Source: Maribacter sp.
GTDB lineage: Bacteria > Bacteroidota > Bacteroidia > Flavobacteriales > Flavobacteriaceae
DNA: 7,437 bases
Direction of reading: 5' to 3'
NCBI GenBank assembly: GCA_013001935.1
Contig: JABDKZ010000286.1
Span: 1-7,437 of the forward strand
Positions 1 through 6,491 of the stretch are shown here, piece after piece. A program made the translations under genes and the position numbers. The notes under the pieces are model-generated. The model was given only the letters and a program-made list of their open reading frames with translations. It was not told the DNA's origin and did no database searches. Positions within the stretch are counted from its first letter, which is position 1; every line of letters starts with the position of its first letter.

Positions 1-29
1 GGTTTCCTATGCGATAAGTTATGATATAG

Positions 30-500
30 TTAATCGATCATACTATCAAACCACTTGTATAAATCCCCTTTTGTAATAACGGCTCCTTGTTGAATTAAAT
101 TGAACTTATCTAAATTCTTATCTGCTGTATACGCTTTGGAAGCCGTTAGATATTCTACAAAATCGGATTGCCAATTCTTTTTAAACCAGTTGAAGCCCAA
201 TTCAGTGGTTAAATCAATATCCGGATTCATGATTTTTACCGATATCAGCTTCATCTCTTTATCCGTTAATTCGAACAAATGCATTTGCCGGGCCGAAACA
301 TTCTCAAGATAATCCACCCTACTAAGCACTCCCTCCCATATCAAATCGCTAAAAACATCCAATTCATCTTCTGCCACATGAGGCTTTTCAGCTTTTAGTT
401 GTGTCCATTCATCGCCTGAAATTGATTGAGTCACCAAAAAATTAATGAATTCCTGATGCAATTCCTCCAATTGTTGTTTTGTTAGTCTGGTATATTTCAT
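30..500 (-). CDS. DUF6495-like protein of unknown function
   Basis: A 156-residue soluble protein with no signal peptide or membrane helix and no catalytic motif that I can recognise. The N-terminus (MKYTRLTKQQLEELHQEF) and the acidic segment around residues 45-57 (DELDVFSDLIWEG) match my memory of a family annotated DUF6495 in Flavobacteriaceae, usually found just behind rplI; that assignment is from memory. I chose the ATG at 500. A TTG two codons upstream (506) also opens the frame, but the family normally begins MKYTRL, and the TTG lies only 3 nt from the T-run of the rplI terminator. The gene follows rplI by 61 nt with that terminator in between, so it must be expressed by read-through or from a promoter inside the end of rplI. 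There is no Shine-Dalgarno sequence. It is a real gene with good confidence; its function is unknown. Confidence 0.85.
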   Translation of the reverse strand: MKYTRLTKQQLEELHQEFINFLVTQSISGDEWTQLKAEKPHVAEDELDVFSDLIWEGVLSRVDYLENVSARQMHLFELTDKEMKLISVKIMNPDIDLTTELGFNWFKKNWQSDFVEYLTASKAYTADKNLDKFNLIQQGAVITKGDLYKWFDSMID

Positions 501-508
501 TTGCAATC

Positions 509-541
509 AAAAAAGCCTTTCAGTTAAGGCTGAAAGGCTTT
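509..541 (-). terminator. Intrinsic terminator of the rpsF-rpsR-rplI operon
   Basis: A perfect 12-bp inverted repeat pairs AAAGCCTTTCAG (512-523) with CTGAAAGGCTTT (530-541) around a 6-nt loop. Read leftward, the GC-containing stem ends in a run of six T (514-509), the classic rho-independent form. It begins 20 nt after the rplI stop codon. Read rightward there is no matching T-run, so it acts on the leftward operon. The T-run ends only 9 nt before the ATG of the next gene. Confidence 0.85.
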
Positions 542-561
542 CATATTAAAAACTATAATAA

Positions 562-1014
562 TTATTTTGCTTCAGCAACAACTTCAAATGGGAAGTCAAC
601 AAGGACATCTCTATGAAGTCTGATCTGCGCACTTGCAGGTCCTGTTCTTTTAACCGCACCTCCAAGGATACTAATGAATTTCTTATCAATTTCATGACCT
701 TCTTTTTCAATGGCAGCAGCCAAATCTATAGAGGTTACTGAACCAAAAAGTTTATCACCAGCACCGGCTTTAGCCTTAATTTTGAGCTCAAGGGCTTTTA
801 AAGCCTCAGCAATCTTATTTGCTGCATCAATAACTTTCTTTTCTTTATGTGCCCTTTGTCTTAAGTTTTCTGCCAATACCTTTTTAGCCGAAGGTGTAGC
901 CAATGTTGCCAAACCTTGAGGTATTAGAAAATTTCTGCCGTAACCGTTCTTAACACTTACCAAATCGTCTTTAAAACCTAAGTTTTGTACGTCTTCCTTT
1001 AATATAAGTTCCAT
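562..1014 (-). CDS. rplI: 50S ribosomal protein bL9
   Basis: Large-subunit ribosomal protein L9, 150 residues, the normal length for the family. The N-terminal domain carries the signature around residues 22-36 (KNGYGRNFLIPQGLA), followed by a long charged helix (about 42-80). The C-terminal domain contains the expected GDKLFGSVTSIDLAAAI block (86-102) and a closing LHRDVLVDFPFEV segment (133-144). bL9 binds 23S rRNA near the L1 stalk base and projects from the ribosome; it influences frame maintenance. It is the last gene of a three-gene ribosomal operon, 12 nt after rpsR, and a strong stem-loop terminator follows it. The sequence before the ATG is A-rich (AAGAAACGAACC) with no Shine-Dalgarno sequence, as usual for Bacteroidetes. 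Confidence 0.98.
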   Translation of the reverse strand: MELILKEDVQNLGFKDDLVSVKNGYGRNFLIPQGLATLATPSAKKVLAENLRQRAHKEKKVIDAANKIAEALKALELKIKAKAGAGDKLFGSVTSIDLAAAIEKEGHEIDKKFISILGGAVKRTGPASAQIRLHRDVLVDFPFEVVAEAK

Positions 1015-1026
1015 GGTTCGTTTCTT

Positions 1027-1323
1027 TTATTTTAATAAATCACCAACATACGGCATAAGCGCCAAATGACGCGCCCTTTTAACTGCTTGGGCTACTTTTC
1101 TCTGATATTTCAAAGACGTACCTGTTAATCTTCTTGGGAGAAGTTTTCCTTGCTCATTTACCAATTTCATTAAGAAATCAGCATCTTTATAGTCGATATA
1201 CTTAATACCTGATTTCTTGAATCGGCAATACTTCTTTTTTGTATTGGTTTCAATATTCAGTGGGGTCAGATACCTGATTTCCCCGTCTTTTTTACCTTTC
1301 GCCTGTTGTTCTATAGATGCCAT
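1027..1323 (-). CDS. rpsR: 30S ribosomal protein bS18
   Basis: Small-subunit ribosomal protein S18, 98 residues, somewhat longer than the roughly 75-residue E. coli protein because of an N-terminal extension (residues 1-25) that is common in Bacteroidetes. The core is unmistakable: [18 protein letters not shown] (30-47), then [20 protein letters not shown] (61-80) and [12 protein letters not shown] (81-92). bS18 binds 16S rRNA as a heterodimer with bS6, whose gene lies 5 nt upstream. In Flavobacterium ribosomes, bS18 with bS6 and bS21 is reported to hold the 16S rRNA 3' tail so that the anti-Shine-Dalgarno sequence is not free. The gap to rpsF implies translational coupling. Confidence 0.98.
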   Translation of the reverse strand: MASIEQQAKGKKDGEIRYLTPLNIETNTKKKYCRFKKSGIKYIDYKDADFLMKLVNEQGKLLPRRLTGTSLKYQRKVAQAVKRARHLALMPYVGDLLK

Positions 1324-1328
1324 AGTTC

Positions 1329-1667
1329 TTACGCTTTAGTTTTTAACCTAGTTCTTCTTTTCTCAGCCCATTCAACGGCATGTTTGTCTAACTTTACAGT
1401 TAAAAAGCGCATTACACGCTCATCTCTTCTGAATTCTTGCTCATAAGGGTTAACTACTTCTCCTGGAGCAGTAAATTCAAATAAATGGTAAAAACCACTT
1501 TTCTTGTTCTGAATTGCGTAGGCCAATTTCTTAAGCCCCCAATTTTCTTTTGACACCATTTTAGCGCCATTCTTAATTAAGAAATCTTCAAATTTCTTAA
1601 CTGTTTCCTCTATCTGAACATCTGATAGAACGGGATTTAAAATGAAAACAGTTTCGTAATTGTTCAT
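1329..1667 (-). CDS. rpsF: 30S ribosomal protein bS6
   Basis: Small-subunit ribosomal protein S6, 112 residues. It begins with the typical [10 protein letters not shown] strand (2-11), has the central [20 protein letters not shown] block (43-62) and ends the fold with [16 protein letters not shown] (80-95), followed by a basic tail. It forms a dimer with bS18 on the platform of the 30S subunit. This is the first gene of the rpsF-rpsR-rplI operon. The ATG at 1667 is preceded by an A/T-rich leader with no Shine-Dalgarno sequence. The promoter at 1691-1721 predicts a leader of only about 20 nt. Confidence 0.98.
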   Translation of the reverse strand: MNNYETVFILNPVLSDVQIEETVKKFEDFLIKNGAKMVSKENWGLKKLAYAIQNKKSGFYHLFEFTAPGEVVNPYEQEFRRDERVMRFLTVKLDKHAVEWAEKRRTRLKTKA

Positions 1668-1690
1668 AAAATATTTTGTTTTTAGGAGCG

Positions 1691-1721
1691 CAAAAATAAG
1701 AATATTTAGCAGTAATCACAA
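1691..1721 (-). promoter_or_regulatory. Bacteroidetes-type promoter of the rpsF operon
   Basis: Read leftward, TTG (1721-1719) is followed after a 20-nt spacer by TATTTTTG (1698-1691), an exact match to the Bacteroidetes sigma-ABfr -7 element TAnnTTTG at the right distance from a -33 TTG. The start of transcription would fall near 1685, about 20 nt before the rpsF ATG. Identified by eye from the published consensus; there is no experimental support here. Confidence 0.7.
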
Positions 1722-1837
1722 GAAAACGAAAAATTCTTCGTTATAGATAGAATAATCATAAAAAATGAACTTAACCAAATCTTAACCCAATATCATTACA
1801 AATTACACAGGATTCAATACATTGTTTACAACTTTAA

Positions 1838-1868
1838 TTGCAGTTCAGCGTGTTTTTTCGGTAATTTG
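1838..1868 (+). promoter_or_regulatory. Possible promoter of the LytTR regulator gene
   Basis: TTG (1838-1840) and TAATTTG (1862-1868) are separated by 21 nt. This resembles the Bacteroidetes TTG / TAnnTTTG pattern, but the -7 element is one base shorter than consensus. It would start transcription near 1875, giving a leader of about 25 nt before the ATG at 1901. It is the best candidate in the divergent intergenic region, but an imperfect one. Confidence 0.4.
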
Positions 1869-1900
1869 TCGATGATTTAACCCCACAAATCAACCCATTT

Positions 1901-2593
1901 ATGAAATTAAGAAGTATTATTGTAGACGACTCATCGATGCAACGTATGGCGGTTGCAAAATTGGTGAACAACCATCCAAACTTGGCGATGGTAGCCGAAT
2001 ACAGCAACGCAATCGAAGCAAAGAACGGTATTAAGAACCATGAGATCGATTTGATCTTTCTGGATGTTGAAATGCCTATCATCAGCGGATTTGACCTACT
2101 CGAATCCCTAGAAAACAGCCCACAGGTGATTTTAATCACCGGTAAACCAGATTACGCCCTAAAAGCATTTGACTACGACGTAACAGATTACCTACATAAA
2201 CCCATTACCATGGCACGTTTTGATGCCTCAGTAAAGCGCGCCGTAGCCAAATATGAGCAAATACATAGGGTAAACGAGGATGAAGAACATATCTTCGTAA
2301 AAAGTAACCTTAAGAAAAGAAAAGTAATCCTAAATGATATTAAATGGATAGAGGCTCTTGGTGACTATATAAAATTGGTTACCGATGAAGCCAATATTGT
2401 AATTTTATCAACAATGAAATCTTTCGAAAAGCAATTGCCGGAAGAGAAATTTCTTAGAATTCACAAATCCTACATTGTGAACCTTGAAAAAGTTGAAAAA
2501 TTCAATAGTAAAAATGTTGAAGTAAGTGGTAGGTCTATACCATTAAGTAGAAATAAAAAGACAGAACTAGCCGAAGCGCTGAGTAATGTTTGA
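1901..2593 (+). CDS. LytTR-family response regulator
   Basis: A 230-residue two-component response regulator with an N-terminal receiver domain (about 3-120) and a C-terminal LytTR DNA-binding domain (about 130-228). The receiver is complete: acidic pair D9/D10, phosphoacceptor D55 in the strand LIFLDVEMP, T80, and K100 followed by P101. The LytTR part shows the expected WIEALGDYIKLVT (149-161) and FLRIHKSYIVNL (184-195) blocks. Such proteins bind direct-repeat DNA sites after phosphorylation, commonly by a LytS-type membrane histidine kinase. No kinase gene lies beside it here, so it is an orphan within this window and its target genes are unknown. It is divergent from rpsF and convergent with priA. 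The ATG at 1901 has no Shine-Dalgarno sequence and matches the start of the receiver fold. The family call is sure; the specific role is not. Confidence 0.95.
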   Translation: MKLRSIIVDDSSMQRMAVAKLVNNHPNLAMVAEYSNAIEAKNGIKNHEIDLIFLDVEMPIISGFDLLESLENSPQVILITGKPDYALKAFDYDVTDYLHKPITMARFDASVKRAVAKYEQIHRVNEDEEHIFVKSNLKKRKVILNDIKWIEALGDYIKLVTDEANIVILSTMKSFEKQLPEEKFLRIHKSYIVNLEKVEKFNSKNVEVSGRSIPLSRNKKTELAEALSNV

Positions 2594-2615
2594 TTTTTAT
2601 TTTATGGGGTGATTT

Positions 2616-5072
2616 CTAAATGTGGTCTACATTGTAGATGACCCTAACACTTCTGAACTGCGAAATAGCATTAAAAGAACTTTCGATTCTTTTAATGCTA
2701 TTTTTTGTTTTACCCAAAGACTGGCCTATGGGTATTTTAATGATCACATTCTTCAAGTACTGATTTCGAATTCTTGCCACAGGAGGATATTCCGGCCCTA
2801 ATATCCCGCTACTGAAGACATTTCTTAATGCTTTTGTAAACCAATCGGCTGCTTCATTCAAGGTATGGTAGTTTTTATGCTTAAAGATTATCTTAATAAT
2901 TCGATTAACCGGTGGATATAAAAATTGTTCCCTTTCATACAACTGTTCTTTGAACATGCCTTTATAATCATGGGTTGATACTTGTTTTAATATCTGATGA
3001 TATGGATTATAGCTTTGAATTATGACTTTTCCTCTTTTTTGAGTACGCCCTGCCCTACCAGCCACCTGCGTCATTAATTGAAAACTCCGCTCATGGGCTC
3101 TGTAGTCCGGGAAATTCAGCAAAGAATCTGCATTCATTATTCCCACCAGATTCACATTTCTAAAATCCAATCCTTTGGTCAACATTTGTGTACCAACCAG
3201 AATATCCAACTCATGTTGTTCAAAAGCGGTTATGATTTTCTCATAGCCATATTTCCCACGAGTGGTATCCAAATCCATACGACCTACATTAGCATTGGGA
3301 AAGAGGGTTTTTAGTTCTTGCTCCACTTGTTCCGTGCCAAAACCCTTAGTGTCCAGGGTTTGACTTCCACAGGCCTCACAACTTTCCATCAGCGCTTTAT
3401 GATGCCCGCAATAATGACAACGCAGTTGTTTTTTAAACTGGTGGTAGGTTAAACTAACATCGCAATTCGGGCATTGGGGCGAATGACCACACGTTGTACA
3501 TTCTACAATTGGGGCAAACCCCCTACGGTTTTGAAATAGAATTACCTGCTCCCCATTTTCCAAGGTTTCTGTAATTTCATTCAACAACCGCTCCGAGAAA
3601 TGCCCATTCATGCGCCTTTTCCGAGTCTGCTCCTTGATATCAACCAATTCAATATCAGGCATTAAAACATCTCCAAAACGTCTTTCAATACTTGCATAGC
3701 CATATTTACCGATTTTTGAATTATGGTAACTTTCAATACTTGGTGTAGCAGATCCCAATAACATATTAGCCTTATGCAAATTAGAGAGAACAATAGCCGC
3801 ATCCCTGGCGTGATACCTTGGCGCAGGGTCAAATTGTTTAAAGGAACCTTCATGCTCCTCATCAACTATAATCAAACCTAAATCCGCATAAGGTAAAAAC
3901 ATTGCTGAACGCGCCCCGAGTACAATTTGCGCTTTAGCCTTAGAAGCCAAAACATTGTTCCATACCTCAACTCGCTCATGCACACTGTATTTAGAATGGT
4001 ATACAGACACCTTTTCACCGAAATAGTCTTGCAATCGTGTAATCAACTGGGTTGTCAAGGCTATTTCCGGAAGTAAATACAAGGCTTGTCTACCTTGGCC
4101 TAAACATGCCTCAATCAATTTTACATACACCTCGGTTTTACCAGAAGAGGTAACGCCATGTAATAGTGTAACTTTTTTATTTTCAAAGTTTTGCAGTATA
4201 TTATCTAAAGCTTTTTGCTGATTTTCATTTAGCTTTTTTAAATCAAAATACTCAGAAGCACCCTCATAATTCACCCGATCGGTTTGAATATGAAATTCCT
4301 CTAAAATTCCTTTAGAAATCAATGCCTTGATCACTGCTTTTGAAGTACCACTGGCGTTTTCCAAATCTTTAACTTTTATTGGTTTTTTGTCCGTGGCTTG
4401 CAACTGAAATAATGTGAGTACAACTTGGCTCTGCTTAGGGGCTCTCTTCAGCGATTCAAGCAATTCTTCCAGTTTATCTTCATTTTGGTAACTAGCCCCA
4501 AGTTTTACATACCGTACTAATTTGGGCTTGTACTGTTCGTAAATTTCATCTTTTAGGAGAATGACATTTTTCGCCAACAATCGATTTAATATAGGAAGTA
4601 CATTTTTTTTATCAACGATGGCGCTTACTTCATGTACTTTGAGCGTAGACTGATGCTGAAGCGCTTCAAAAACCAAAAATTCATCATCCTTGAGGTCTTC
4701 TTCGACCACCGTGCCCCGCTCATTCCTTAATATCAAAGTCTCACTTTCTAACAGGAAAGCACTTGGCAAAGCACTTCTGAACACTTCACCTACGGTACAC
4801 ATATAATAATCTGCTATCCACCGCCAGTGCTGGAGCTGCAACTTATTAACAATGGGGTGCTCGTCGAGTATTTTATGGATTTCCTTAGCTTCATAAAGTT
4901 CAGGAGGGGTCGAATGAATTTCGTAGACTAATGCAGTATAAATTTTTGATTTGCCAAAAGGTACAGCAACACGCATTCCTATCTCTAAATATTCAAATTC
5001 AGTCTTGGAAATACGGTAAGTAAATAGTTTTTCGAGAGGTATTGGTAATATTACATTAATGAAGTGCTGCAT
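2616..5072 (-). CDS. priA: Primosomal protein N' (PriA replication-restart helicase)
   Basis: An 818-residue superfamily 2 DNA helicase that recognises stalled or abandoned replication forks, unwinds the lagging-strand duplex and starts reloading of the replicative helicase. The N-terminal 3'-DNA-binding domain occupies about 1-105. The helicase core has Walker A GVTSSGKTE (306-314, K312), the DEEH box (404-407), GSATPS (440-445), the motif V region GTQMLTKGLDF (627-637) and QVAGRAGR (669-676). Eight cysteines (525, 528, 534, 537, 552, 555, 565, 568) form the two zinc-binding clusters typical of PriA. No key residue is missing. It is longer than the E. coli protein (about 730) mainly through a longer region between the DNA-binding domain and the helicase core. 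It is the last gene of the nadC cluster, 14 nt after the DUF2147 gene. Its 3' end holds the terminator of the convergent LytTR gene, and I see no clear terminator for priA itself. Confidence 0.98.
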   Translation of the reverse strand: MQHFINVILPIPLEKLFTYRISKTEFEYLEIGMRVAVPFGKSKIYTALVYEIHSTPPELYEAKEIHKILDEHPIVNKLQLQHWRWIADYYMCTVGEVFRSALPSAFLLESETLILRNERGTVVEEDLKDDEFLVFEALQHQSTLKVHEVSAIVDKKNVLPILNRLLAKNVILLKDEIYEQYKPKLVRYVKLGASYQNEDKLEELLESLKRAPKQSQVVLTLFQLQATDKKPIKVKDLENASGTSKAVIKALISKGILEEFHIQTDRVNYEGASEYFDLKKLNENQQKALDNILQNFENKKVTLLHGVTSSGKTEVYVKLIEACLGQGRQALYLLPEIALTTQLITRLQDYFGEKVSVYHSKYSVHERVEVWNNVLASKAKAQIVLGARSAMFLPYADLGLIIVDEEHEGSFKQFDPAPRYHARDAAIVLSNLHKANMLLGSATPSIESYHNSKIGKYGYASIERRFGDVLMPDIELVDIKEQTRKRRMNGHFSERLLNEITETLENGEQVILFQNRRGFAPIVECTTCGHSPQCPNCDVSLTYHQFKKQLRCHYCGHHKALMESCEACGSQTLDTKGFGTEQVEQELKTLFPNANVGRMDLDTTRGKYGYEKIITAFEQHELDILVGTQMLTKGLDFRNVNLVGIMNADSLLNFPDYRAHERSFQLMTQVAGRAGRTQKRGKVIIQSYNPYHQILKQVSTHDYKGMFKEQLYEREQFLYPPVNRIIKIIFKHKNYHTLNEAADWFTKALRNVFSSGILGPEYPPVARIRNQYLKNVIIKIPIGQSLGKTKNSIKRIESSFNAISQFRSVRVIYNVDHI
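2663..2706 (+). terminator. Likely terminator of the LytTR gene, inside priA
   Basis: A 17-bp perfect inverted repeat pairs AAATAGCATTAAAAGAA (2663-2679) with TTCTTTTAATGCTATTT (2687-2703) around a 7-nt loop. On the rightward strand the stem runs into T(6)GTTTT from 2701, as expected for an intrinsic terminator. On the other strand there is no T-run. It lies 69 nt after the LytTR stop codon but within the last part of the convergent priA gene, where it encodes roughly residues 789-802. The stem is A/T-rich, so strength is uncertain. Confidence 0.65.
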
Positions 5073-5086
5073 ATAATCATTGCCTT

Positions 5087-5524
5087 CTAACCTTCAACAC
5101 GCAACCAGGTTTGCGTTCTATAAATGAATGCCAAGTAACCGCGAACTTTTAGTTCATTTGAATTTTTGGGATTCAACCAAATTTTACAGCGAAAAGTCAT
5201 TGCTTGTTCAGGATCAAAAAGAGTCTTGCCTTTCCATTTGCCATCATCGTGCTCTTCAGCTGCGGCAATAATAGTCATGCCCACGATAGGCTTGTCTTTA
5301 CGTTCGTCATCACATTTAATGCATGTGGCTTTTTCCCTTCCCTTTTCCAATATCTGAACTACATGGCCATACATTAAGCCATTTTTTTTATAGATGTCTA
5401 TAATCGCTTTTGGCTTCCCTGTGCGATCATCAATTGTTTTCCATTTGCCGAATACACTTTGAGATTGTACTGTATATGAAAACATTACCAGTATCCCCAA
5501 AACAAAAAATCTACTCCATTTCAT
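5087..5524 (-). CDS. DUF2147 family secreted protein
   Basis: A small exported protein of 145 residues with a Sec-type signal peptide (MKWSRFFVLGILVMFSYT, cleavage near residue 20-22). The mature part has the DUF2147 pattern: a start of the type GKWKTIDDRTGKPKAIIDIY, a central CIKC pair (C68, C71), and an ending KVRGYLAFIYRTQTWLRV (127-144). The fold is probably a small beta-barrel; the biochemical role is unknown. The frame stays open to an ATG at 5554, but I prefer the ATG at 5524 (or the adjacent one at 5527) because it puts the signal peptide at the N-terminus in normal form and reduces the overlap with the upstream yihY-like gene to about 14 nt. Such an overlap suggests translational coupling. 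The family call is solid; the start is likely but not proven. Confidence 0.88.
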   Translation of the reverse strand: MKWSRFFVLGILVMFSYTVQSQSVFGKWKTIDDRTGKPKAIIDIYKKNGLMYGHVVQILEKGREKATCIKCDDERKDKPIVGMTIIAAAEEHDDGKWKGKTLFDPEQAMTFRCKIWLNPKNSNELKVRGYLAFIYRTQTWLRVEG

Positions 5525-6491
5525 CATCCTTCTCGATATTTTTACGTAATGCATTTAGTGAGGCGTTCAATTCGAACCCTAATAACAATATATTGGAATT
5601 TAACCAAATAAACACCATTAAAATCAATAAACCTCCTAATGCTCCGTATAATTCGTTATATCGCGCAAACTTCTCAACATATACGCCAAAGAGATAGGAA
5701 GTCAATAAAAATAAGATCGTAGTCATTAATGCGCCAATCGAAAAGAATTTCGCCTGCTTGCCTTCAGCTGTCCCAAAATAATATAAAATAGCCGTGGTTA
5801 GGTAGGAAAGAATAATAAAAAAAAGGATTTTACCGATCTGCGCTCCAACAATATCCTTTTCAGTAAGATCATAACCTCGAGTCTTTGCTGCCCATTCGCT
5901 TAAATATTCAACTATATAAAACTCAAAATACACATAAGCGGCTGCCCCGATTATAAGCAATATCGACAATATCAAACCAACCATTAAAGCATATGCGTAC
6001 TGTCTTAGAAAATTGCGCGTAAGATCAATATGATACGAATTTTCAAAACCACCAAAAATGGCATTTACCCCATTGGCCATTAAAAAAATTGATATGAAAA
6101 ATGCAGAAGACAACAAGCCACCACTTTGTTGGTTCTTGATCTGTTGATATATATCCCCGAAGTATTCACTAGTTGCCGTAGGCAGAAATGATTCTAAGAA
6201 CAATAGAAACTGGGCATCGAAATTCTCATTGCCCACGCTCGCATAAGGGATAATAAAAGGCACCAGAGTAACTAGAAATATCAACAAAGGAAATAGGGCC
6301 ATAAAGAGACTAAAGGCAATAGAACTAGCCCTCGCTGATAATGCGCCCTGTACAATACCAAGTAGGTACATTTCAATTAGGTCATACAATGAAAGGCCTT
6401 CAAATGCAGGTAACTTAACCTTTTTAAGAAGGGCAACCAACCAATTTATAATGGGGATCTTATTGAGTTTAGCCTCTATTTCTAATGACAT
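5511..6491 (-). CDS. yihY: YihY/BrkB family inner-membrane protein
   Basis: A 326-residue integral membrane protein with about six hydrophobic helices (roughly 57-82, 127-147, 167-190, 221-239, 248-270 and 284-306) and short charged ends. The family marks are present: ARASSIAFSLFMALFPLLIF (53-72) before and in the first helix, and YNELYGALGG (278-287) leading into the last one, which ends LLLGFELNA (302-310). Members were once called ribonuclease BN, but that activity belongs to another protein. Transport or lipid-related roles have been proposed and the substrate is unsettled. The ATG at 6491 directly abuts the nadC stop codon (TAAATG), and the 3' end overlaps the DUF2147 gene, so the three are very probably co-transcribed. 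No residues are missing and the length is normal. Confidence 0.95.
   Translation of the reverse strand: MSLEIEAKLNKIPIINWLVALLKKVKLPAFEGLSLYDLIEMYLLGIVQGALSARASSIAFSLFMALFPLLIFLVTLVPFIIPYASVGNENFDAQFLLFLESFLPTATSEYFGDIYQQIKNQQSGGLLSSAFFISIFLMANGVNAIFGGFENSYHIDLTRNFLRQYAYALMVGLILSILLIIGAAAYVYFEFYIVEYLSEWAAKTRGYDLTEKDIVGAQIGKILFFIILSYLTTAILYYFGTAEGKQAKFFSIGALMTTILFLLTSYLFGVYVEKFARYNELYGALGGLLILMVFIWLNSNILLLGFELNASLNALRKNIEKDDEME

Larger units (their letters stand above)
1668..1900. other. Divergent intergenic control region (rpsF / LytTR gene)
   Basis: 233 nt with no plausible gene. Besides the two promoter candidates it holds an 18-bp dyad AACGAA-AAATTC-TTCGTT (1725-1742) beginning just upstream of the rpsF -33 element, and a CTTAACC direct repeat (1770-1776 and 1781-1787) with an 11-bp period. 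The rest is A/T-rich and I see no structured RNA in it. Confidence 0.7.

Noticed and set aside
20..42. TATGAT / ATCATA inverted repeat at the end of the DUF6495-like gene as a terminator
   Set aside because: Only 6 bp, A/T-rich, overlapping the stop codon and with no T-run.
1834..2139. Leftward open frame of 101 codons opposite the LytTR gene
   Set aside because: It is fully antisense to a clear receiver domain, has no family resemblance and overlaps the intergenic control region; treated as a shadow frame.
3078..3314. Rightward open frame of 78 codons inside priA
   Set aside because: Lies opposite the conserved helicase C-terminal lobe; no start context and no family match.
5525..5554. Longer DUF2147 start at 5554
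   Set aside because: It would put ten polar residues before the signal peptide and enlarge the overlap with yihY to over 40 nt; the internal ATG pair at 5524/5527 fits an exported protein better.
5410..5697. Rightward open frame of 95 codons across the DUF2147 / yihY junction
   Set aside because: Antisense to two well-supported genes, with a low-complexity composition and no recognisable motif.
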